A stretch of DNA of 22,635 nucleotides from Penaeus vannamei (taxonomy: Eukaryota > Arthropoda > Malacostraca > Decapoda > Penaeidae): positions 34,628,929 through 34,651,563 of the forward strand of contig NC_091553.1 in the NCBI RefSeq assembly GCF_042767895.1, written 5' to 3'. This document shows positions 1 to 13,347 of this stretch, one piece after another (position 1 is the first letter of the stretch; each line of letters begins with the position of its first letter). The notes under the pieces are model-generated. The model saw nothing but the letters and a program-made list of their open reading frames with translations. It did no database searches and was not told where the DNA came from. The position numbers and the translations under genes were made by a program.

Positions 1-655
1 TCTCAGAGATACTTGGTTGGGTCATTGATGTGTGATAAATCAGAACTAGTGGTCATTAGTTATGTTACTTTCTTTTCAAAAGAATATAGGTAGTTATGCT
101 AGTTTTGTTACTTTCTTTTTGAAAGATTATGGGCAGTTATGCTCAAGTAAAATATGCTTTTGTTAAGTTGCTACATGTAAAATTTCACTACTCATGAAGG
201 TTGAGAAACAATGATGTACATAAACATATTTTAAATAATTATCATTATCATGACTACTGCTACTACCTCTGCTACTGCTGCAAAAGCTACTACTGCTATT
301 TTCACATAAGAATGAAGAGCATGAAGAACAGACCTGAAGTCCAAAGCAATTGTTAGTTATGAATTCATATATTTTGAAGGATGTATTAGTTGTATTAGAA
401 AAAGTATAACTGGACTGTGGCTGAAAAATTAGTTTGGCAGAAAAATCATTCACTTTTTGTTACTTTCCTAATCATGGAATGGAAATATATAATGTAAAAG
501 TAAAATATTCTTAAAATTCTTTACTGCTATAATTTAATTGCCATTATTTGTTAAACAAAACTTTACAAAAAATATTGAAACAATAAATAGATACTTTTAT
601 GAGCATTTAAGTGTCATAATTTTTTGTCTCTGGCATGTAAATGATTTTGATATTT
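1..655. other. AT-rich unique sequence, no gene seen
   Basis: No convincing exon or RNA gene was found on either strand. The reading frames here are short and low in complexity; the serine-rich minus-strand frame comes from a short GCT/ACT-rich patch near 250-296. The only structure noted is a short tandem duplication at 58-143. Confidence 0.6.
58..143. repeat. 43-bp tandem duplication, two copies
   Basis: Positions 58-100 and 101-143 align without gaps over 43 bases. Both contain GTTACTTTCTTTT and both end in AGTTATGCT. A handful of substitutions separate them, so this is an old local duplication rather than a hypervariable minisatellite. Confidence 0.85.
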
Positions 656-1090
<435 letters not shown>

Positions 1091-1368
1091 TATTATCAGT
1101 ATCATTGTTAATATTGTTATAAAACTTGGTGGAGAAAATGAGATATCAAAGCACAGAATCACATTTTATCAGTATACAAAATGGATGGACTTGTAAACTA
1201 CCTGTTTTTTGATGCAACCATTTCACCACATGCTTCTCCTGCAGAAAGCATTAACAACAAAATTGCTTGTGAAAATCTGCATTAATAGTTACCAGATTTA
1301 TTACTTTATTCCTCCACACAGCACCTAAAGCTTTGTATACCTGTATATTTATGAAGCGATAGATATAT
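1091..1368. other. Unique AT-rich sequence, nothing recognised
   Basis: Non-repetitive sequence between two repeat blocks. No plausible exon, RNA gene or mobile element was recognised. Confidence 0.5.
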
Positions 1369-1615
1369 ATGATGATTATAAAGATGATGGTGGTGGTGAT
1401 AATGATGTTGATGGTGGTAGTGGTGGTGATGATGGTGATGATAGTGATGATAGTGATGCTTTTGGTGGTGATGGTGATGGCAATGGTGATGATGATGGTG
1501 GTTGTAGTAGTGGTGGAGGTGTTGATAGTGATGATGGTGATGATAATGATGATAGTGATGGTGATGGCAATTGTGATGGTTGTAGTAGTTGTGGTGGTGG
1601 TGATGGTGATGATTT
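1369..1615. repeat. Imperfect GAT/GGT trinucleotide repeat
   Basis: A 250-base tract of mixed GAT, GGT, AGT and GTT triplets, giving Met/Val-rich frames on plus and Ser/Pro-rich frames on minus. Frequent interruptions suggest age. It ends a few tens of bases before the LINE remnant begins. Confidence 0.9.
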
Positions 1616-1654
1616 CATTAAGGAAATACAGGTAATAGATTCTATTAACACTAT

Positions 1655-3101
1655 TAAAAATCAGGTCCTCGATTTAGAAGCCGTTCAGATTTATCAGAGA
1701 TAGTCTACCTGCAACTGCACACTATTAACATTAATCATTAACACCTCTCTGGTCACTGATGTCTTTCCGTCGCTTTGGAAACATTGTATAGTAACACCAA
1801 TTTTCAAGTCGAGGGTTATAGACGATGTGAATAATTATCGCCCTATTACAATACTCCCTATATCATCCAAAATTCTTGAAAAATTGTAGGAAATCAACTA
1901 ACGAATTTCGTGGAGGCCAATAAGTCATTATCTAGAACGCAACATGGTTTTAGAAATAAGTTATCTACTGAAACAGCTATACTACAAATTTCTGATGAGA
2001 TTTATAATAACAGACAAAAATCAGGTAAATTTGCTCACATTATGCAACCTTTCTAAGGCTTCTGATTGTGTCAACCATGAATTTCTCCTTAACAGATTAG
2101 TAAATAATAAAACTGATACATTTTGGCTTAAAAGTTATTTAGATACAAGGACCCAATTGGCAAGAATCAATGATTGTATGTCATCAAAACAACAAGTACC
2201 TTTTGGTGTTCCGCAGGGATCTATTTCAGGTCCGATCCTATTTCCAATTTTCATAAATGATTTATCAACAATAGCCCATAACTGCCTTCTAGTGCAGTAC
2301 GCCGATAATTCACAATTTCCACATAGTGACTCAGTAAACAACTTGCATACATTAATAAGAAACAGTCAACATACCCTTACACAATCAAAATGATATTTTG
2401 ACACTAATAGCTGTAAACTAAATCCACATAAAGCTCAATGTATATTCATAGGTAGCCTGCAGAACATAGCTAAAATTCCCAGACACAACCATAGAATTTG
2501 AAGGCTGCTCAATCAAACCAAACACTTTAGTGAATGATCTAGGAGTACACTTCGATTCATGACATTTGAACACGTTGACAAAATACACAGGAAAGTAATG
2601 GGCACCCTGGTATATCTTAATCATATAAGAAATCAAATCACTACTGAAACTAGAACCATGGTTGTGCAAACTCTAGTTCTAAACATAATTAACTATTGTT
2701 CAAATATATGGGGTTCAACTAACAAAACCCAAATGCAAAAAGTACAGAAAGTACAAAACTTTGCTGCAAGAGTTACATTAGGTAATATCAGTAAACTTGA
2801 TCACATCACCCCCCATATCCAAAAATTAAAATGGTAAGAGTCCATTCTAAATGCAGTTATGAGACATGTGTATTCATTTACAAGTTCATTCTTGGGCATA
2901 TCCGCAATGGTTAATGTCCTTGCAAACTGCAGGGAACACATCAGGTGTCCAGACACGTCATGTAAATTCCCTTTATGTTAAGAGATCGAGTACCGATACA
3001 GGGGCACGACAAATGGAAATACGTAGACCCAAGTTATGGAACATGTTACCAGATAATATAAGAGTCATTAACAGCTTCTGTAATTTCAAAATTCGAAATT
3101 A
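1655..3101 (+). mobile_element. Decayed non-LTR retrotransposon (jockey/CR1-type LINE), 5'-truncated
   Basis: Translation in shifting frames gives an ordered series of LINE reverse transcriptase and post-RT motifs. These are FPSLWKHCIVTPIFK and NNYRPITILPISSKILEK near 1760-1890, SRTQHGFRNKLSTETA near 1930-1980, and LSKASDCVNHEFLLNRL near 2050-2100. VPFGVPQGSISGPILF lies near 2198-2250, YADN at 2298-2309, HVDKIHRKVMGTLVYLNHIR near 2570-2635, and RRPKLWNMLPDNIRVINSF near 3020-3080. This is the end of an RT ORF and its C-terminal tail. In-frame stops and frameshifts (for example about 1690, 1888 and 2391) make it non-functional. ORF1, the endonuclease and the 5' end are absent. The 3' end abuts a (TC)/(TCTG) microsatellite. 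The clade is uncertain. Confidence 0.9.
1944..2393 (+). pseudogene. Reverse transcriptase palm fragment with altered active site
   Basis: This is the longest surviving open stretch of the LINE, about 149 codons. It covers the central RT palm. In LSKASDCVNH the usual Phe before Asp is Ser. FGVPQGSISGPILF is well kept, and the catalytic tetrad reads YADN instead of YADD, so one of the two adjacent metal-binding aspartates is lost. The start codon is simply the first ATG after upstream stops and has no biological meaning. The loss of the Asp together with flanking stops indicates a dead copy. Confidence 0.88.
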
Positions 3102-3108
3102 AAAGAAC

Positions 3109-3166
3109 TCCCTCCCTCTCTCTGTCTCTCTGTCTGTCTGTCTCTCTGTCTCTCTGTCTGTCTGTC

Positions 3167-3260
<94 letters not shown>
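3109..3260. repeat. (TC)n with (TCTG)n interspersed
   Basis: Begins with CCCTCCCTCTCTCTG directly after the LINE 3' end, has several TCTG tetramers to about 3175, then a nearly pure TC run to 3260. LINEs of the CR1/L2 type often end in short tandem repeats, so the array may have grown from the element's own tail; this is inference. Confidence 0.95.
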
Positions 3261-3262
<2 letters not shown>

Positions 3263-3267
3263 AGGAT

Positions 3268-3545
3268 TTGTATTATCACCACCTCCCCCTCCTCCTCCAC
3301 TTCCACCACCACCTCACCCTTTGCCTCCTTGCCCTTGTCCTCGTCCGCCTCCCCCTCGTCATCGTCTTCTTTCTCCTCCTCCTTCTTCTTCGTCTTCGTC
3401 TTCATTTTCATCTTGTCCTTGTTCTTCTTCTTGTTCTCCTCCTCCTCTTCCTCCACCTCCGCCTCCGCTTTCGCCTCCTCGTCCTTACCCCTCTTATCCA
3501 TTTCCCTTTCTCCTCCTTTCTCCCCTCCTCTTCCTCTTCTTCGTC
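3268..3545. repeat. Polypyrimidine CCT/CTT low-complexity tract
   Basis: Pyrimidine-rich triplet-like sequence (CCTCCT, TTCTTC, CTCCAC) with few purines. The long Ser/Pro/Leu frames on plus and the Glu/Lys frame on minus are compositional and are not treated as genes. Confidence 0.9.
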
Positions 3546-3653
3546 GTCGGCCAGAGAGCGGCGGGGAAGTAATAATACGACATGTGCGCAAATCTCCTAG
3601 AGTTAATTAAGAAACTTCTGGAACGTCGCACGAAGGAGGAGGAGGAGGAGGAA

Positions 3654-3711
3654 GGAGAAGACGAAGGAAGGAGAAGAATGGGAAAATCTTTCCTTCCTTC
3701 GCCGCTTCTCC
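3654..3711. repeat. Imperfect hairpin-forming inverted repeat
   Basis: GGAGAAGACGAAGGAAGGAG (from 3654) is followed, after a loop of about ten bases around GAATGGGAAAA, by CTTTCCTTCCTTCGCCGCTT and then CTCC (ending 3711). The arms are complementary apart from a small bulge and mismatch. Confidence 0.75.
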
Positions 3712-4184
<473 letters not shown>

Positions 4185-4196
4185 CCTCGCTCTCTT

Positions 4197-4393
<197 letters not shown>

Positions 4394-4535
4394 ACCTCCG
4401 CCTTCCTTCTCCCTCCCTCCCTCCCTTCTCTCCCTCTCTTTCTCCCTCCCTCCTTCCCCTCCTTCCTTCTCCCTCCCTCCCCCTCTCTCCTCTTTTCTCC
4501 TCTCCTCTCCTCTCCTCCCTCCCTCCCTTCGCCAA
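4394..4535. repeat. Degenerate CCCTCCTT polypyrimidine tail
   Basis: Runs of CCCTCCCTCC and CCTTCCTTCTC continue the strand bias of the pentamer array up to about 4535. Confidence 0.88.
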
Positions 4536-4804
4536 AACTCTCCTAAATTGCTTGCATTCAAACTCGTAGCGTTTATTCGGAAGCTTTTTAGCATGCTTGC
4601 TTTCTGTTTTTTTTATTTTCTTTTTTTTCTTTGCTTGTTTGGTTATTTCCTCGTTTAGTTGCTTGTTCTGTTGGTTATTTTCTTTCTCCTGTCCCTTTCG
4701 TTTTTCTTTTTGTTTTTGTTTGGATTGCTTAGATTTTTAAAATATTTTTTAGAGGTTTGCTTGGTCTGGGTCTCGTCTGTTTTCTCTGGATTTCTGTGAC
4801 TGCG
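4536..4804. other. T-rich spacer, nothing recognised
   Basis: Contains TTTG/TTTC-rich sequence between the upstream pyrimidine block and the downstream purine block. No promoter motif or exon could be supported. It could include the upstream non-coding exon or promoter of the gene at 5396, but nothing in the sequence decides this. Confidence 0.4.
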
Positions 4805-5330
4805 CGGAGAGAAGGGAAGGAAGGAGGGAAACAGAGGAGGGAAGGAGAGGAGGGAAGGAGAGGAAGGAAGGAAGGAGGGAAAAAGAGGAGGAGAGAAGGG
4901 AAGAAGAGGAGGGAAGAAGAGGAGGTAGGAGAGGAGGGAAGGAGAGGAGGGAAGGAGAGGAGGGAAGAAGAGGAGGGAAGAAAAAGGAAAGGAGGTGGTG
5001 GTGGAGTTGGTGGTGAAGGCGAAGGTAGAGGCGAAGTGGAGGTGGTGTAGGTGAAGGTGGAAGTGGTAGTGGAGGTGAAGGCGAAGGTGGAGCCGAAGGT
5101 AGAGGCGAAGTGGAGGCAAAGGTGGAGGTGGAAGTCGAGCTGGAGGTGACGGTAGAGGTGAAGGTGAAGGTAAAGGTGGAAGTGGAAGTGGAAATGGAAG
5201 TGGAGTGAAGGCGAACGTTAAAATTAAGGTGAAGTGTGAATGTTAAGGAGATGAAGGCGGTGAAGGTGAAGGTAAAGAAGGGAAAGGAGGAAAATAAATG
5301 AGGAGGAGGTGAAGGAGAAACAGATGGAGA
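4805..5330. repeat. Polypurine GGAAGGAGA / GGAGGTGAAGGT tract
   Basis: A purine-rich block. To about 4995 it is GGAAGGAGAGGAG-like, then a GGTGAAGGTGGAGG hexamer-like repeat to about 5330. It lies immediately upstream of the first visible exon of the RING-cyclophilin gene. Long frames across it are compositional. Confidence 0.9.
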
Positions 5331-5395
5331 CGGAGATCGATCAGACGGAACAAGTGTCTCCTCCAGACTATCAAGCCATTTCTTTCTTTCCACAG

Positions 5396-5453
5396 GAATC
5401 TATGCGTCCCCGTCTAATACATCTGCAAGAAGAGGCATCGTAATTTCACAATC

Positions 5454-5456
<3 letters not shown>
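5396..5456 (+). other. 5' UTR exon ending in the start codon
   Basis: A strong 3' splice site (TTTCTTTCTTTCCACAG, ending 5395) precedes this 61-base segment, and GTAAGA follows it at 5457. The last three bases are ATG. Joining 5456 to 5688 gives ATG-GAG-TGC, which places Met directly before the first RING cysteine pair. An in-frame TAA at 5415-5417 lies upstream of the ATG, so translation cannot start earlier in this frame within the exon. Because it starts with an acceptor, at least one further upstream non-coding exon is implied but not identified. Confidence 0.78.
5402..5443 (+). promoter_or_regulatory. Upstream ORF of 13 codons
   Basis: ATG at 5402 opens a frame reading MRPRLIHLQEEAS and stopping at TAA 5441-5443, ten bases before the main ATG at 5454. 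It is out of frame with the main ORF. If the exon is in the mature mRNA, scanning ribosomes meet this uORF first, and the short distance to the next ATG would limit reinitiation. The effect is inferred from position only. Confidence 0.6.
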
Positions 5457-9265
<3,809 letters not shown>

Positions 9266-9640
9266 CGGGCTGGAAAGGATCTGAAGAAGAGCTTGGTAGA
9301 CGTTCTGTTATTTGTTTACACGGTCAATTTGTTGGCATATAATAATTAAGTTGTTTTCTAAGCTCAAAGTTCACATTCCGTTGCCAGTGAATCGTAGTAG
9401 GGAGCTTCTGAATCAATTACATATCGATCTTTCGCACAATCTCTTTTTGTAATGTGAGTAAATCGTATCATTTTATCTGTTCCTATGTGACTACTGTAGA
9501 CGTAAGTTTTCTACAATATGTTAAAGCTTAAATATAGATTTTAAACAGAGTAAGACAAATATATTCATACTATTTTCACATAGTTGCGCGCGTGCAATCA
9601 CTGTATGGAATTGCTACAATAAAGTATATTGCTCACTCGC
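9266..9640 (+). other. 3' UTR of the RING-cyclophilin gene
   Basis: AT-rich sequence after the stop codon, ending shortly after a canonical polyadenylation signal. The cleavage site is estimated at 15 to 25 bases past the hexamer, where no further coding signal follows. Confidence 0.65.
9618..9623 (+). terminator. AATAAA polyadenylation signal
   Basis: Canonical AATAAA in CTACAATAAAGTATATTG, 353 bases past the stop codon and followed by T-rich sequence. It is the first canonical hexamer noted after the stop. Confidence 0.75.
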
Positions 9641-10008
9641 AAATTTCAGTATATCCGAATATATGTCCTTGGAAGAAATTAAATGAAATTCCTCAAGGTA
9701 CGTTTATATATGTTTGTGTGCACGTGTATTAATATTTATTTGCACGTGCATTTTAACGTTTGTTTGTATTTACACCTATGTACGTGTGAATGTGGATGCG
9801 TGCGTACATAACATCGTGCACATATGTGGATGTGTGCGTGTGTGTATATTTGTGTATGTGTATATAGGCAAGCATGTTCACGCTTCTTTTCCATGTCCAT
9901 TTATCTGTTCCCTTTGGCACAACTTCGAACATCTGAAAAATATTTCGGGAGTCTGAAAAACTATTTACATTTCTAATGAACTTGTTAAAATAACTAGAAT
10001 TTTTTTTT
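9641..10008. other. AT-rich and degenerate TG-rich spacer
   Basis: Contains an old degenerate GTGTGTATGTG/ACGTGTG region at about 9710-9875 and no gene signal. Confidence 0.6.
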
Positions 10009-10016
10009 CTCTCTCT

Positions 10017-10075
<59 letters not shown>

Positions 10076-10250
10076 TCTTTCTTCTCTTTTTCTTCCTCTC
10101 TTTTCATCTCTATCTCGTGTCTCTGTTTATCTTTCCCTTTTGTTTGTTTCCTCCCTCCTCCTCTGTCTTCCCTCCTTCTCTTCTTCTTCTTCTTCTTCTT
10201 CTTTTCTTCCTCTTTTTCTCTCTTCTTCTTCTCTCTCTCTCTCTCTAATA
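10009..10250. repeat. (TC)n and (TTC)n polypyrimidine block
   Basis: A TC run from about 10009 to 10068, interrupted early by CTCG. Mixed TTC/TTTC sequence and a short TC run near 10230-10246 follow. Frames across it are compositional. Confidence 0.92.
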
Positions 10251-10425
10251 TTTGTTACAATTACCGTTGGCTTTCACAAATCAGCCTCAGCGCTGACCCT
10301 TCGTTTCTCAACCAAGAAACGAAAGAAATACAAAGAATTTTAATTTCTCGAGGGAAACACTATAACCGGAAAGCACAAAAGGAATTAAAAATTTGGGAAA
10401 AATAAAAATAAACATTAGATTTCCT
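10251..10425. other. Unique spacer between pyrimidine and purine blocks
   Basis: About 175 bases of ordinary complexity, AT-rich, with no recognised feature. It separates two blocks of opposite strand composition. Confidence 0.55.
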
Positions 10426-10494
10426 AGAGGAGGAGGAAAAAGGAAAGAGAGGAAGAAGAAGAAGAAAAAAGAAAAGAAGAAAGAAGAAAGAGAG

Positions 10495-10547
<53 letters not shown>

Positions 10548-10737
10548 AGAAGAGAGAGAAGAGAGAGAGAGGGAGAAGAGGAGAGGAGAGAGGAAGAGGG
10601 GGAAGGGGAGAGGAAGAGAGAGGGAGAGGGGGAAAAGGAGAGGGGGAAGGAGAAAGGAAAGGAAAGAAGGAGAAGGAGAAGGAAGGAGAAGGAGAAGGGA
10701 GAAGGGAGGAAGGAGAAGGAGAAGGAAAAGGGGGAAA

Positions 10738-10801
<64 letters not shown>
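10426..10801. repeat. Polypurine block with two (GA)n runs
   Basis: Almost all purine. A GA run lies at about 10499-10527, then GGAGAAGGAGA-like sequence, and a pure AG run at about 10739-10801. Confidence 0.93.
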
Positions 10802-10802
<1 letters not shown>

Positions 10803-11443
10803 GGTGAGAGTCTTATTCTTATGTCTTATTCTTTCCCCTCATAATGCCTTTGGACCCCTTACCTCATTTTCGATCCTCGTCTTTCCACTTCTCCCCTCCC
10901 TCTCTCTCGCGACTTCCCATCCACCCGGAGTTCCTCTCTCCGTCTCACAACACCCCCGCAGCACCCTCAGAAAAAACTTGCTGACCCTCATTTGGGTCGC
11001 AACAATGAGGTATAAGATATAAGTTAATATATAATATATTAGATATAAGTTAATCTGCTATTTAATTAATAAACTTAGATATAATAATATATAAAATAAT
11101 ATATTAATTTATATGTTAATTCCGACGTAGGATATGTTTTTTCATTTATTTATTTATTTATTTATTTTTTGAAGCTGCGGTAAAACTGAGGGAATGTTTC
11201 TCTGTGTATTTTATTTGTTTGATGCCGTATATATACACCACGGGTTGATAATCTTATTACGTCTGTATCTGTGGTGTTTCGTATCTATCTCGGAATGCTT
11301 GTATTTCATTGATACGTCTGTTGAACAAAATTATGCTATTATGCTATATACTTATATTGCGTGCGTACTACATGCATTTACTCTCACGAGCGCGTAACAT
11401 GTGCGTGTGAATATATATATTTTTTTCAGTCGTTCTTTCTCGA
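10802..11443. other. Non-coding spacer with AT-rich patch and (ATTT)n
   Basis: 10802-11010 is ordinary sequence. 11015-11125 is AT-rich and repeats AGATATAAGTTAAT at 11015-11028 and 11041-11054. An ATTT tetramer run lies at about 11144-11166. No exon or RNA gene was recognised. Confidence 0.6.
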
Positions 11444-11820
11444 GAATCTCCTTCTCCCTCCCTCGCCCCCTCTCTTTATATTTTGTTTTATCCTCCTCCC
11501 TCTAACACCGCGTCATTTCCCTCTTCCCATTCCTCCTGCCCGTCATTATCCCTCCCTCCTTTCTCCCACCCTAACCCCCAGCCTCTCCTACCACTCCTTT
11601 TTCCCTCTTTCTCCCCTCCCTTCCTTCCCTTCCCCTCCCTTTCCTCCTCCCCTCCCTCATCTGCGACCCTCCCTCCCTTCCCCTTCCCTCCCTACTCCAC
11701 CCTCCTTCCTCCTTCCCCCCTCTCCCTCTACCACTCCCCCCTCCTCCTTCCCCCCTCCCCCCCCTCCCCCTTCCCCCCTTCCCCCCTTCCCTCCCCCCCC
11801 TCTCCCCCTCCCTCACCCCA
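11444..11820. repeat. C-rich polypyrimidine tract
   Basis: CCCTCC/CTTCC-type sequence with very few purines, including C7-C8 runs near 11755-11805. Pro/Ser/Leu frames here are compositional. Confidence 0.9.
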
Positions 11821-11839
11821 TTGAAGAAAAAGGGAGGAA

Positions 11840-11998
11840 GAAAATCAGGATAATTGAAATCCGCGGTAATCTGGCGAGCCGAGGGCGAGGCGTAAGAGGA
11901 AACGGCATAAGTTGGGCGATCTGTCAACAACACGGATGCGCAGGAACCTCGACTTATGGGCGTGACAATGACAATCGCCGGGGAATATCAGCGGCGGG
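11840..11998. other. Short CpG-rich unique islet
   Basis: About 160 bases of balanced, CpG-rich, non-repetitive sequence (for example TCCGCGGTAATCTGGCGAGC and CGCCGGGGAATATCAGCGG) set between a C-rich tract and a T-rich tract. No ORF, tRNA cloverleaf or known motif was recognised. It could be a regulatory element, an isolated non-coding exon or a SINE fragment. Confidence 0.4.
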
Positions 11999-12010
11999 GA
12001 ATTTGGGGAT

Positions 12011-12200
12011 TTTTTTTCTCGTTTTTTCCTTTCCTTTTCCGTCCTTTTTCTTTTTATTTTCCATTTTTTTCGTGTTTTTTTCTTTCCTTTTCCGTCCTTT
12101 TCGTTTTATTTTCCACCTTTTTATTATTTTTTTTGTCTGATATTTTCTGTTTGGCGTTTTTTTTTCTTTCTTTTTATTATTATTATTATGATTTTTTTCT
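12011..12200. repeat. T-rich tract with 53-bp tandem duplication
   Basis: CTTTCCTTTTCCGTCCTTTT followed by a TTTATTTTCCA-like segment occurs twice. The CCGTCC anchors are at 12039 and 12092, a period of 53. A (TTA) run lies near 12175-12189. Confidence 0.75.
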
Positions 12201-12502
12201 ACTTTTCTCCGTTTCTGTTTCATTTCGTCTATCTTCCTTCTCTGTGTCTCGCACTACTTTCCTCACCTTTTTTCTCTCTCTCTCAATCTGTCTCTCTCAC
12301 TCTGATGTTCTTACAAGGATTACTATTACCTATAAGTTACTTTGAAACGAGAATGATGAACTAAAACCCTTTATAAATTCCCCTTTTTTCCCCTTCCCTT
12401 CCCTCTGTCTTGTTTTCTTTTCTCTCTTCCCTTTTCTTTCTTTTTCTTTTCCCCCCCCTCTCTTCTTTCCCCCCTCTCCTTCTTCCCTCCCCTTTCTCTC
12501 TC

Positions 12503-12558
<56 letters not shown>

Positions 12559-12575
12559 CCCCTTCTCTCTTTCAC
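12201..12575. repeat. Pyrimidine-rich block with (TC)n
   Basis: Mixed T/C sequence with a clean TC run at about 12498-12554. The interval 12300-12370 is ordinary sequence. No gene. Confidence 0.85.
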
Positions 12576-12937
12576 TGATTACTGACCCTTTCCCGCCCGC
12601 TGTCGGTAAGACTCCACCAAGGTAAACTATACTTTTTTTGTTTACTTTGGCGAAGAAGCACTTGAGGAATTGGTGGTGTTTGATTGCTTGCTTGTCCGCG
12701 CTACGTCGCTATTTCAGACGATTATCAACGCCAATCTAGTTATTAAAGCAAGTTATTAAAGGATTATCATCGTTAAGCCGTCAACTGCCAATCTGTCATT
12801 TATGAAACAGCAGTCATGACCAACATGGCAGTTATCAAATAAGTATCATCGTTAACTTCTCCGCTGTCAAATGATTATGATGAAATAATGTTACGTCGAA
12901 ATTGTGTTAAAAGCTGGATGTGTGTGTGCGTGCGTGC

Positions 12938-12987
<50 letters not shown>

Positions 12988-13347
12988 CAATAAGTAATAT
13001 GTTTTTGCCACTCTTTTGATATAAAGATAAATAATGTTGAGAGGGAATGAAGCCTTAAACTTGCTAGAAAAGGAGAGTGATGCAGATGGCAATGTTGTTG
13101 ATAAGGTCTACAAACCATCTTTAAATGAATCCAATGCAGAAGAGGAATCCATGCTATGTAAAGCCTGCTAATGTTTCAAGTAGTGGGCACGCTGAGAAGA
13201 AAAGTATTTCCTAGGTTTATATTCTCCGGAAAGCTAATTTCATTCATTACTTAGATTAAACTTTAAAATCACGATGCATTGGTGGATATTTTTTTTTTTT
13301 TTGCAGAATGCGATGTCCCTGCAGCGGGCAAGGGTCTGAATAGGTAA
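12576..13347. other. Mostly unique spacer with a (TGCG)/(TG) microsatellite
   Basis: 12918-12983 is a TG array with a (TGCG)n start. Around 12720-12860 the sequence GATTATCATCGTTAA and variants recur. A T15 run followed by GCAG near 13291-13308 resembles a 3' splice site but leads into no long open frame. Confidence 0.6.

Noticed and set aside
3321..3591. Glu/Lys-rich frame on the minus strand resembling a nuclear charged protein
   Set aside because: It is the complement of CCT/CTT low-complexity DNA and flows into a TC microsatellite.
11869..11940. tRNA or SINE A/B box in the CpG-rich islet
   Set aside because: I could not fit a cloverleaf or both box motifs at correct spacing.
13291..13320. 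A 3' splice site (T15 followed by GCAG) starting an exon at 13309
   Set aside because: The sequence after it soon meets stops in the frame that would join the CCKKCSEKF block, and the locus is decayed; left as a note only.
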